Source: Arenicola marina
Taxonomy: Eukaryota > Annelida > Polychaeta > Arenicolidae
Direction: 5' to 3'
Length of the DNA: 64,000 nt
Assembly (NCBI GenBank): GCA_964019135.1
Contig: OZ025263.1
Coordinates: 29,883,639 to 29,947,638, forward strand
The notes beneath the pieces were generated by a model. It was not told the DNA's origin. It did not search any database and saw nothing but the letters and a program-made list of their open reading frames with translations. This document shows, in pieces, positions 22,468-33,137 of the stretch. Each line of letters begins with the position of its first letter. The stretch's first letter is position 1. Made by a program: the position numbers and the translations under genes.

Positions 22468-22990
22468 GCGTTCGCGCCAAAAATTTAAATGGCCTGGCCG
22501 ACACGGGAAACCAGATGTGGCGCGAATCAGAGACAGCAGGCCGGAGTTAAAATGTGGTAACCCCGGAGCTATCCGCGAACAACCCCGGCCCACTCAAACG
22601 GAGACTCGAAAGGAATGGCTGGGCCGGAGTTATCCGCGACAACCCCGGCCCACTCCAACCGAGGCTCGTGAGCAATGCCTGAGCCGTGGCTGTCAACCAT
22701 TCGCTTACAGGAACTACAGCTTTATATTTGAATGAATATTAATTACTGACAATATTCAACACTGTTTCCTGGGTAATACATCGAATGGGTTGGATGCATG
22801 GGCTTGGGCCACTCGAACCGAGGCTCTTGAGCTGTGGCTGGGCCGGAGTTGTCCGTGGCAACCCCGGCCAGACGCTGTCAACCATTCGCTTATAGGAGGT
22901 ACAGCTTTATATTTGAATGAATATTAATTACTAACAATAATCAACACTGTTTCCTGGGAAATACTTCATATGGGTTGGATGTTAGTGGTG
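22468..22990. repeat. GC-rich CCCCGGCCCACTC repeats and a ~185-bp tandem duplication
   Basis: GGCCGGAGTTATCCGCGACAACCCCGGCCCACTC-type units recur about every 65-80 bp between 22540 and 22680. The block starting CCATTCGCTTACAGGA at 22698 (about 99 bases, ending GGGTTGGATG) is repeated at 22883 with a handful of differences, with the GC-rich unit in between, so the full repeat period is ~185 bp. Origin unknown. Confidence 0.7.
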
Positions 22991-24035
22991 CGTGCGGTTA
23001 AACAATGCACGGATATGATTATACACGGGTTAATTTAAGACAATCATACTTTATTTTGATGAACAAGCGGTCTGGGATCATAACTGCAGACTTGTGACAT
23101 GATGTTGGACAAGAGAATAATTTGTTAGGGGCGGATCCAGGAATTTGAAAAGGGGGGGGGGGTGTATTCAAACTTGCGACTGGGGGGGGGAGGGCACGCC
23201 TCAGATAGAGTTATTCTTTAAAAAAAAGGGGAAGGGGGGTCCATGAATCAACCTACCTCACAAAATGAAAGTTTGTACTTCTTAAACATAAAAACAACTC
23301 TGTGCTACACATGTAGACCTTACAGCCATGTTCGTGGGTTTCTCTCTACTTCCCCGGCCCAGCGTCTATCCTCAATCCGCCCCACAGACTCGCTCCTCCC
23401 TCCTCTTGCTGAGAAGTCATTGCAGCTTAGCCTGACGGCGTCGCGGTATTTCACACCATTGGTGACAGCTTTATCGTCTCCAGTTTCGTTTCGACATGCA
23501 GCGACAGTTCTGTTTGTGGACTGGCCTGCCTCTGCTAGACGGCGGTATAGTCGCATTTGCTATCGGGCAAGAGCGAACGGTTAAATTTGGCGCCCAAAAT
23601 ACGTTATGCCCATGATACACATAGCGAACTTTGGTGCTCGGTCGCAAGATATCAATCAATGTAGGGGATGCAATGTAGAGGAAGCAAGAAAACATCCTAC
23701 ACTAGAAGACTGTATGTCTCTTTCTCTCTATTTATGCCTACTAATAGCTCCCGTTATTATCTCTATTACGTCTCTGTTACGACTTGCTAGGGACAAATAC
23801 CCCACGGCGATAACAAGTGTTAAAAAAAACAAAAAGGTTGACTGCAGATGGTATCGGCGGAAATGACTAACAAGACATGGTAAAGATTGTCACAGTTTAT
23901 ATCACACTATAAATCTCTACCTCCCTCCTACCAATACAGATTCATACATTTAGTGCGTAAGCAACGCAATAAACAAGTCAGTTCATAGTCACTTCCAAAT
24001 GTTCTCTCACAGTGAACTCTTACAATGCTCCCTCG
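22991..24035. other. Gene-less interval with poly-G runs
   Basis: At 23129 the words GGGGCGGATCCAGGAATTTG lead into G-runs (23150-23195). This may be the edge of an interspersed repeat. Short frames at 23243-23866 have no recognisable domain or codon signal. Nothing else supported. Confidence 0.35.
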
Positions 24036-24041
24036 TCGCTC

Positions 24042-24250
24042 CTGATGCTCCCACGACGCACTGATGCTTCCACGACGCACTGATGCTCCCACGACGCACT
24101 GATGCTCCCACGACGCACTGATGCTCCCTCGACGCACTGATGCTCCCACGACGCACTGATGCTCCCACGACGCACTGATGCTCCCACGACGCACTGATGC
24201 TCCCACGACGCACTGATGCTCCCACGACGCACTGATGCTCCCACGACGCA
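24042..24250. repeat. 19-bp minisatellite, 11 copies
   Basis: Head-to-tail CTGATGCTCCCACGACGCA with three single-base variants. The period is not a multiple of three, so all frames read through it as Ser/Arg/His-rich repeats; these are not proteins. Confidence 0.95.
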
Positions 24251-24255
24251 CACCA

Positions 24256-24430
24256 GCCCCGCTGATCAGGCTCCGCCACGTGTCCACGCCTACCAGCCTG
24301 CAGATAAGGCTCCGCTACGTGTCCACGCCTACCAGCCCGCAGATCAGGCTCCGCTACGTGTCCACGCCTACCAGCCCGCAGATCAGGCTCCGCTACGTGT
24401 CCACGCCTACCAGCCCGCAGATCAGGCTCC
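24256..24430. repeat. 39-bp minisatellite, ~4.4 copies
   Basis: The unit starts GCAGATCAGGCTCCGCTACG and ends TGTCCACGCCTACCAGCCC. It lies directly beside the 19-bp array and shares no obvious unit with it. Confidence 0.9.
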
Positions 24431-24547
24431 TAAGGCCTGTCTCCAGCCACCACGACGACGCCCACAACCACTCAAACCACGCAGCCACGCTTCAACGCTT
24501 CAACGCCTAAAGCCCGGAGATCGGCCTTGACCCCGCTGTCACCAGCT

Positions 24548-24823
24548 ATGTCCTCCGCCGTCCATCTCCTCCTGGTGCTGGTCCTGAGTCTTGTGTCGTG
24601 TCTGTGTCCTGTGGGCTCTGTTATTTATACCAGAGACCACTCCCCATGCGTTTCCCAGAAGCTCTTATCCAATGTCACGTGTGACTCACCACTCCCTCGG
24701 AATACTCACAAAATCACCATCATTCACTCATCCCGTAGTACTCGCTCAGCCCACCGTATTCACTCACCCGCTCACTCGCCGTATCACTCACATGCATACC
24801 TCTGCTCTTACTCCATTTCCTAA
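24548..24823 (+). CDS. Possible signal-peptide exon (weak)
   Basis: An ATG at 24548 begins MSSAVHLLLVLVLSLVSC, a good-looking secretory signal, followed by ~35 residues with two cysteines before the composition turns into simple-repeat-like Ser/His. It has no homology I recognise, and the surroundings are minisatellite and CT-rich DNA that can generate Leu/Ser-rich frames by chance. If real it would be a first exon; no matching partner exon was found. Confidence 0.2.
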   Translation: MSSAVHLLLVLVLSLVSCLCPVGSVIYTRDHSPCVSQKLLSNVTCDSPLPRNTHKITIIHSSRSTRSAHRIHSPAHSPYHSHAYLCSYSIS

Positions 24824-25875
24824 CAGTCTCTCCCTCTTTCCATCGTTGCCCATGTGTGCATCCCTTTCCTTCTCTCGATCTGTCTCCCACATTGTCTGCC
24901 CCTGCCCAATGTATGGTTCTCTCTCCCCCTCTCTACTGGTGTCTCACTATCACTGTCCATAGCTGATCATAGATGACGTCCTTCTCTCCTCGCTTTCTGT
25001 AACTCTATCACTGCACAGGTGATTCTCTTTATATACGTCTATCTCTCGCTATTTTGTGCCTATGTATGTCCCTCTCTCTCTATCTTTGATTCTTACACTG
25101 TATCCTTGCCTCTCTCTGTAGGTCTCTCTTTATATTTGAGTATTACGTTGTATATCTCTGCCCGTGTATGTCTCTCTTATCCTCTCTATATCCGTCCCTC
25201 TCTCCTTTATTTGTGTCTCTCACATCATCTATCCCTCCCCATGTATGTAATAATATATCTCCCTTCCTATCTCTATACATAATTAGGTATCACTCACTGT
25301 TTATCTCTGTCCAGGCATGCATCTCACACCCTCTATAAGTTGGTTGTGATTGCTCATGTTTGTGATTGCGTAAGTCCATCTCTCAATCTCTCTGCCTATC
25401 CCTGCCCATGTAAGTCCCACTCTCAATCTCTCTGCCTATCCTTGCCTATGTAAGTCCCTATCTCAATCTTTCTACCTATCCCTGCCCATGTAATTCCCTC
25501 TCTCCGTCAATCTGTCTATCCCTGTACACCAAAGCGCACCTCTCCTTCTCTCTGCTTATCCCTGCCTATGTAAGCCTCTCTCTCCGTCCCTCTGTCTATC
25601 CATGTCCATGTAGGTCCCCCGGCCTCTCTATATCTGAGTCTGTCTCTCACTCTTTCTATGTCTATATATATTTTCTCCCGTGTATCTTAGGCTGTATATC
25701 TCTATGGCCATGCGTTTATCTCTCTCACTCTGTTTCCCTATATAATGGCCTCTCACTGGCTATCCCTGGTGTAAGTCGCTCGCTTTCTCTCTCCGCGTGC
25801 TTCTATGGGTATCTCGCACTGTCTATCCCTCTATATATCCCCCTCTCTCCAGCCCCTCTCCCTCTTTCTATATAT
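24820..25875. repeat. ~1 kb polypyrimidine tract with ~57-bp degenerate units
   Basis: The plus strand is strongly C+T-rich (TCTCTCTATCTCTGCC...). Between about 25330 and 25620 a unit of ~57 bp is visible, with the core CTCTGCCTATCCCTGCCCAT followed by GTAAGTCCC. Several units thus carry a GTAAGT word after the pyrimidines. No coding content is believed despite Ser/Leu/Tyr-rich short frames. Confidence 0.8.
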
Positions 25876-26728
25876 GTGCTTTAACTATTCAAGTCCGATA
25901 AAACTGTTTGATGCCTGATTTATGGCAATGATGCAGCTGAAGTTTCGGTAGATTTTTCAGGATAGACTTAATGCTTGTTTCCAAAACTCGCACCACCTAA
26001 ACCCGTTATTTTAGCGCCAATACTATACCATAGCTGACAATCGCAGCTTAACCATCGCTGTGTGCATGTATGATTTGGAACCGTATTCCCATGAAAGCGA
26101 AAAAGCAGGCGAAACCGAACTATTTTATGTCCGAGAGTGGATGAGGAATCGGCCAGTACAAGGGGCATATACTAACTCATGCATTCGCCAAGGAGACACG
26201 TTTTGCCATATTCAACATTCAAATGAAATCCGAGTCCACCAAAAAAAATCACATGACTGCATCTCGATTTACCATTGGATGTAATACATAGGATCTGGAA
26301 ACTTTGTGCCTGAAATTCGAACATGTTGAAATCTCATGTTTCGGGAACAAAGTTACCGAAACATCGCTAGAAGTATCATGGGCATTATGGTTAGGAATCG
26401 CCAGACAACCAGTCGAGATCACTGGTATCTAGGACAACGCTCCGATATATTATTATGATCACGACTATAGTTGAGGGTGGCACGACGATCGTCTGACTAT
26501 TTGCCGATTGTCTTCTACAAGGCCAGCCCAAGCGGCCGGTGCATGCTTCGAACCCCACCTGGACAATATAGGTCCCACATCTTTCTTCGCAAATAGAGAG
26601 AGTCACTCCCAGAAACCTTGCGAAACTTGGCTTTGACCCGCTCAAATGTCGCTTGGGCATAGTTCTCAATCAAACCCTGTCCAAAACGAGGCGTTTATAG
26701 TGGCGAACAGACACATTTCATAGGCTAG

Positions 26729-26970
26729 ATGGTGGTCAAAATTGGCCAAATCATCAAACAAATGTCACAAATTTGGGAAAATAATTCCCACTTGGGTATG
26801 ACCTTCATCTTTGAGTATGTCATTAACCTTGACCTATTACACGACATACTAGAAGGATCACCGTCAAGGTCAATGGCAAGGGAAAGAAAACATTGCAAAA
26901 TATCGTTCATTGTGCATATTGGGACCCAATGTTCTACATTTGACTGTGACCTCATTTGTTATATGAGAAG
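26729..26970. repeat. Dispersed repeat, copy A
   Basis: Pairs with copy B at 27795-28015; see shared words in the interval note. The CTTGACCTATTACA/AAGGTCAATGGCAAGGG blocks are best conserved. Family unknown. Confidence 0.6.
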
Positions 26971-27794
26971 AATGAAGGACTGATCATCGGCGCATGTTTC
27001 ATGGTATTCAACTATCATGCATGCACATTGGCGAACCGTTGACCAGTTTCCCGCCCTCTGCACTGGCTGACCTGCATCCGATGTCCATCTTATCTGGAAA
27101 GGAAAGGTGGCGGCCGGGGGCCGACGCGCCAGACAGAGAGTACGATACATGACACAGGGGTCTCTACGGGGCTGCGTTTCATGCGTGAAGCACTTTCTTT
27201 ACTCCCTGCGCGGCGCGGGGGGGGGGGGCAGCTATTATAGCGTGTGTATGGGTTCAGACGAAGGAGAGATGGGGGAGTTGCGGGTGGGAGGGGCTATTAT
27301 AACTAAAGCCCGGTTCCCACGATAAAACTTTTCCACGACACCCGCCTTTTGGACCATATCTGGTGAATATGTGTCTGCTGAAAATTCTCCGTTCACACGA
27401 GGAGATTTGTCCACGAGATTTTATACGACCTTCAAATTGGCCATCTGTTCTTGAGGTAGGCCTACCTTCTGGAATATTCGCAGCGGGCACATGCTCACCA
27501 CAACACAAAACCATGTCTCAAAGCGAGGGAATCACGCAGTCCCTTGACACCAACCAGACCCGGGACCAGACCCGGCTCCGGCTCTTTGATGTTGTCGCCT
27601 GGATATAGAGCATGTCCTATTTCTGGACGACGTCGCCTGGGTCGTAAAAGTGTCTTAAATCGTGTCTTGAGCGCCCGTTCACACGGCGAGATCACACGGC
27701 GAGATTTTCGGCAAAACCTGTCGCCTGCCTCGAGTGTCGTGGTAATGTCTACTACAATAGACATTTCATAGACCGGGGGGGGGGGGGGGGGTGC

Positions 27795-28015
27795 AAAATT
27801 GCTCATAGCATCAAACAAATTCCATTTTTTAGAAAATAATTCCCAGCTGGATATGACCTTCATCTTCAGGTATGTTATTAACCTTGACCTATTACAAACA
27901 CCAAGGTCAATGGCAAGGGTAAGAAAACATTGCAACATGTCGTTTTTGTGCTTATTGAGACCCAATTTTCGACATTTGACTGTTACAGTAATCTCATTTG
28001 GTCTAGGATAAGAGG
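27795..28015. repeat. Dispersed repeat, copy B
   Basis: Same orientation as copy A with several small gaps, preceded by a G-run of ~14. Family unknown. Confidence 0.6.
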
Positions 28016-28985
28016 GCCCAAATACACACATTTACCGGTCAGAAAGTATTATTAAACATAATGTGAAAAATACGATAATGACAAAATCTCTGCTAGAGCT
28101 GCTAGGTCCAGACAGATATGTTGTGGGGGGAGGGGCGGGGGTGTGGGAGGGGTATATAAGGAGGCGCGGCTGCCAAATGCCCTGATGCCCTCTTGGTGAG
28201 CTTTATTTAAGACATGAGGTAGGGTAGATAGATAGTAATTAACTCAAACATGGGGTGTGTAGGTGTCTGGTGGTTAGTTGAGGGCGAGAGGGAGGGGGGG
28301 GCACGTACGCTTTGGCAGCGCTTCAACCTGGCCGCCGATTAAGTTGGTCGTGGAGGAGTGTGGCGGTGAAAGGAAGGGGGGGGGGGTCTAGGGATTAGCA
28401 GCATTAGCATGATGTAATTGAAAGGCAATGTGTTGTGTAATCGTGCATCCTATTACTAGTGTTAGTGTTAGTTTAATAAATAGTTTTCACATCATCTCTT
28501 TTTTGTCTTGAAATTAAAGCCGCTACCATCTCTAGCGACGTCAAACGATTTCGCCGACTGAAGTTTGCCTTCTGAGACAATGTACTACAAGCCACATGGA
28601 AATATTTTTCGGGCGTGATTCACCCAACTATACGATTATTGCACTCTCGCCTCAAGTACTTGTATTGGCCAACCTGTAGTAAATCGGCGGCCAGGTCGCA
28701 CGTACACCGAAGGGGGGCGGGGCGGGATGGGTGGTGGTACTTAACTTAATAGGCTGATAGCGACAGGCCACCTGCGGAGAGGTGAAGTGGCTTGGGCTGG
28801 ATACATTGTGGCTCCGAAACGCATCTCGATCCTCCGACCCGGGCCTTGATATCAAGGCCCGGGTCTCAAAGAATATGAGAAGCCCATTGGAAATAAGTGA
28901 CACGGGCCAGATTTGAAAACATGAAAACATTTCATACAGATCCCAATTGCTAAAGAAATCCCACTTGAAATAATAAGGTGTTTTA

Positions 28986-29490
28986 ACCCATTAACCAGTT
29001 GTAACCCATCTGACAGACCCGTGGTGGTCAAGTGTCCCGTCCAATCCATTAACCAGTTGTAACCCATCTGACAGACCCGTGGTGGGCAAGTGTCCCGTCC
29101 TACCCATTGACCAGTTGTAACCATCTGACAGACCCGTGGTGGTCAAGTGTCCCGTCCTGCCCATTGACCAGTTGTCAACCATCTGACAGACCCGTGGTGG
29201 GCAAGTGTCCCGTCCTACCCATTGACCAGTTGTAACCATCTGACAGACCCGTGGTGGGCAAGTGTCCCGTCCTACCCATTGACCAGTTGTAACCATCTGA
29301 CAGACCCGTGGTGGGCAAGTGTCCCGTCCTACTCATTGACCAGTTGTAACCATCTGACAGACCCGTGGTGGGCATGTGTCCCGTCCTACCCATTGACCAG
29401 TTGTCAACCATCTGACAGACCCGTGGTGGACAAGGGTCCCGTTCTACCAATTGACCAGTTGTAACCATCTGACAGACCCGTGGTGACGTC
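28986..29490. repeat. 57-bp minisatellite, ~9 copies
   Basis: The unit contains CCATTGACCAGTTGTAACCA, TCTGACAGACCCGTGGTGGG and CAAGTGTCCCGTCCTAC. The first two copies have an ATTAACC variant. Because 57 is divisible by three, long open frames appear on both strands; these are artefacts of the period. Confidence 0.95.
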
Positions 29491-29639
29491 AAAGGGGCCC
29501 GTCCTGGCCGGTAATTAATTATCGTCAATCTAAGAGACCCGTCACCCGTAGGGTACATTCATGGTGTTCATCCCTAGTGTAGACCCTTTCGTAATGTGGG
29601 TTATGATTTAACCGTTGTCCGATATAGAAGCCGGAGTTC

Positions 29640-30165
29640 AATCGTCATCCGAAGGATCGAATCTGTAGCCATTGGGTCCAATAGTGAATCTCGGAGTCGA
29701 ATCAGCACCCCAGGGATCCCATCAAGATCCGAGGGGTCTAATAAGGTACAATTCTGATGCCGTTCAACGGTCTAATCTGGATCCGTATGATCAAACGGGA
29801 TCTGGTCGAATCGAGATCCGTAGGATCGGGGTCGACTCTAGACATCCATGGATCCCGATTCGACCATGTCGAATGCAGCATCTGGATCACGATGTGCTCG
29901 ACTCCTTCCCGATTCGATCCCTCGGATCCCAATTCAAACCCTCGGATCCCGAATCGACTCCGGAACCCGATTTTACCATACTTGTCTGTCCTACCACTCC
30001 CGAGTGGCCCCTCCGAACCTCGATTGCATGCTTTAGATCCGATTGTACCCTATGAATCCCGATGAAACCCTACCTATCCCTATTCGACTGATCGGATCCC
30101 GATTCCACTGATCTCGATTTGCACATCAAATACCTATTTGACCCCTCGGATCACGATTGACCCCC
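29640..30165. repeat. Degenerate GGATCCCGATTCGA-type repeat field
   Basis: Words such as GGATCCCGATTCGACC, GGATCCGTAGGATC and CTCGGATCCCGA recur every 15-35 bases. They are first mostly in the GATCCGA sense and then in the TCGGATC sense, so the field has partial inverted symmetry. It is very rich in GGATCC and TCGA. No protein. Confidence 0.65.
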
Positions 30166-33137
30166 ATGCTCTGCCGGATCTCCATGTGTCTGCCGTCTCG
30201 GGTCATTAGACATATGTGCCAATGATTTTGGCGTATGTGTACACCGGAAATATTTGTACAAATGTCTAATTCTAGTTGGAACTATGTCAAAATGAATTGC
30301 GCATGTGTACAATTGATTTGGACATATATGTGCACATATTTAAAGATATTGGCAAATGCTTCACGTTTCCTAGGCGACCCTGACTATGCCACCCTTTTCT
30401 GGTTTGTAAATGGCTTTTACAAATTGAATTTCCTGCCATGTTTTCGGGCGCGCGGCAACAGACCGTTGGCTGGGGTCGGTGCGTCCACCAGTGTAACCTA
30501 CATTAATGTGCGCGGCGTCCGTGAATGGATCTATGTATTTAAGTTGCATGTAGTGAAAGTCACATCAAGTCGTCTGGTTCAGATCACTTCACACCTCGCG
30601 CTAATCTGGCAGCCTCAAAAGTAGCCTGCCCAGCCATGCTCGTACCCACATGCGCCTCAAAACAAAGGGCTATGGGGTAGAGGAGTGAAAGGCGGGGTGG
30701 GGGGACATGCGGAGGGGGTATTATACAATATTTTGTTCAGTTCACTGTGAAACGAAAAGCTCTATCCAAAGGAAAGCGGTTACCCCCCCCCCCCACCTCC
30801 CCCTAGCAAACACAGCAACCATAACCATATGTGTGTTGAGGAAATGCATTACATTAGGTTAGTCACCTGGAATCGAACATTCACGTCTTTGAAATCGATT
30901 GGTTTGGCTGTAGAAACGTTCTAGCTATTGATTTGGATGATTTGTGACGTTTTTAATTAACCGTCATCAGTGATGAACAAGATTATGTGTTAATGTTAAA
31001 AAGCCGGGTGCATGCTGGCCTGTAGGACGTCAGCCGCCAGCCAGGCTGGGGCTGGGATCAGAGCTGCCTGCCTGCGTATCTGGATAGTTACACGGGCCTC
31101 TCTACAGGCGGCCGGGTTAATGGATCCTGCGGTCGCAATACGTGAGGTACTTTGTCTCAGGCGTCGCGCGCGACGAACCTACATTTCAATTGCTAAAGAT
31201 CCGGACTTTCTAAAACAAATGCTGGGTCTCGCAGCCTGAGCCTAGCCAGGCCTGTCTCCGGATTTTGTCGGCCCGCTGGTTTGAACACTGCGATCATCAG
31301 GAACGGACCATATTATGCTACTAGCCGCCCCGCTCGCTCCGTTCGCGGGACGTCTAGCGTTCGTAGTAATAAGCGAAAGAAATAACAGTATGACAGTAGG
31401 CCTATTTTGTTTTATACGTCAAATAGTAGCAGGCAGAAGGTAGACATTGGGCAGAAATAATATCGATAATTAGATTGACATAAATTGAGACCGTTATACA
31501 CGGAATAACGGGAGATAAATGTTAAGGATATTTAAGCCCTGTGCAATTATTGTGCATCCAGTCCAGAATACTCAAATTACGGCTAAAGCACGCTAATAAG
31601 AGAATATCAGTCCAGTAAAACCAAGGGCCAAGCTTATACATTGATTGAGTGAAAAAAAGGGGTTGACTGAGTTTAAAAAGGGGCTGTTTCCCGTCCGTTG
31701 TTCGTCATTTAACGTAGTACTACTATCTTCAGTGGATAAAATCTGCCTGACGTCCTGGTTGGATCTATAGAATTGACGTGTAGACCGCTTAACTATACTG
31801 TAACATTGGATCAAAGATTAAAAAAAAGATCAAATCAAATCAAATGGGCAAGGTTCCCCGGGCAGAGTTCGTTTTCTTGCTACTGATGGGAAGTTGTGGG
31901 TGCGAGACAGTACGGGATTTGTTTGTTTTGATGGCGGTTTGGGCGATAATGCGTTGGGAAAAATATTATTACTGTTGGCACCAAGCCAGGTAGCCCGCCG
32001 CAGACATAGTCACCATGCGGGATAAGCACCCGAAAGCGATATTATGCGCGGGATAAGGTGATAAGCACCCAGCGGTAGTGTTGACACATGCGATAGCGTT
32101 GACAGAAACTAAACAATGATTTTACTTTTGGGATGGGGCCAACAACTGGGAGGATGCTCACTATAGCGACAGTTTTAAAGCTGCCGAATCTGAGGGGTCA
32201 ATATGGATCTGAGGTATCAAATATGCCAAATATAGATCTGAGGGGTCAATCTGTATCTAAGGTGTCAAATCTGGATCTGAGGGGTCAAGTCAATTATTAA
32301 GGTCAAGGCCATTGTAGTGGACCGAAGACATAATACAGATTTTACATTTTACGCCATTTTCTCCCTACGGGTGACGCAATCTCGTTACCCCTTCCGGACG
32401 TGCCAGTGGGCGATTTTAAAGTGTACCAGAATTGTGTTTTATATTCCTGTTCAAGCGTATTTCGTAAATAGGAAAACCAATACCGAACATCATTAAGTAT
32501 TAAGTGAAACACATTAAGCCTAGTACTTGACAGAAACAACTGTGCGCGGTGTCACTGCGGGTCTGACTGCTGACCCCACAGCTCATTTATATCCTGCAAA
32601 TCCATCGCCACCTGATTAACACGTTCCCTCCACTAAAGCGCTGGACCAGATGCCGCAGATAAGGCGGTGGCACGTCTGTAGCACTACCCTTCCCTTCCTG
32701 TTACTCCTCTTTTCAAGGAGAGACAAAAAGGCCAGACTGAGGAAAAAGTTGCATATTGTCCCGGGAACACACGCATACATCCGTTTTTTTTCCCATTCGC
32801 GTCCGTGTTCGTCATTCATAATTTGCAAGCAGTGTCGGTCTACTCGTCATCACTTACATTAATGACGAACGGACGGAACGCGGACGTAATCAAGAAACGA
32901 ATCAGTTTCCATTACTTTACTGCAACACTTCGTAATGCCATGCCATTTCGACTTTAAGGCCTTTATTACCATTTTGACAAAAACAGAAAAATTAATACAT
33001 GTGGCCTGCTCACTTAACTTCGCTTCGCATATCGGGGCATTTAAACTCCGCCCTTTAAACATTGCGGCCATTATGTCTCTCCAGTATACACGAGAAAGGT
33101 CGATTCGTTATTTGATTGAACTAGGACTTGCCGTACA
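30166..33137. other. Gene-less interval
   Basis: No convincing gene. There are poly-G/poly-C runs (about 30690-30720 and 30784-30800). At 32183-32290 a short tandem repeat of TATGGATCTGAGGGGTCAA type occurs about five times, related in style to the GGATCC field before it. Small frames at 31012-31239 and 30235-30624 show no domain. Confidence 0.35.

Larger units (their letters stand above)
25876..28985. other. Gene-less interval with two copies of a dispersed repeat and poly-G runs
   Basis: About 26729-26970 and 27795-28015 are diverged copies of the same ~230-bp sequence in the same orientation (shared words: GAAAATAATTCCCA, TATGACCTTCATCTT, TTAACCTTGACCTATTACA, AAGGTCAATGGCAAGGG, GAAAACATTGCAA). 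Between them, CCACGACACCCG (27333) and its near reverse complement GAGTGTCGTGG (27731) with repeated TTCACACG words hint at a small inverted-repeat element. Runs of G occur at 27220, 27775 and 28377. No gene. Confidence 0.5.

Noticed and set aside
23928..24287. Minus-strand frames rich in repeated SISASWEHQCVVGASVRRG
   Set aside because: They are translations of the 19-bp minisatellite in each frame; no start context, domain or flanking coding sequence.
25019..25282. Leu/Ser/Tyr-rich membrane-like frame
   Set aside because: Product of the polypyrimidine tract.
28852..29558. Repetitive frames (TTGLSDGYNW type) on both strands
   Set aside because: They follow from the 57-bp period of the minisatellite being divisible by three.
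30235..30624. 129-codon open frame
   Set aside because: Length is possible by chance in AT-rich DNA; no motif or splice context was found.
31012..31239. Ala/Arg-rich 75-codon frame
   Set aside because: No domain, no splice partner, within repeat-rich DNA.
31833..31847. ATCAAATCAAATCAAATGGG as another LINE tail
   Set aside because: Only the pentamer is present; no LINE 3' UTR sequence adjoins it, so it is scored as a simple repeat.
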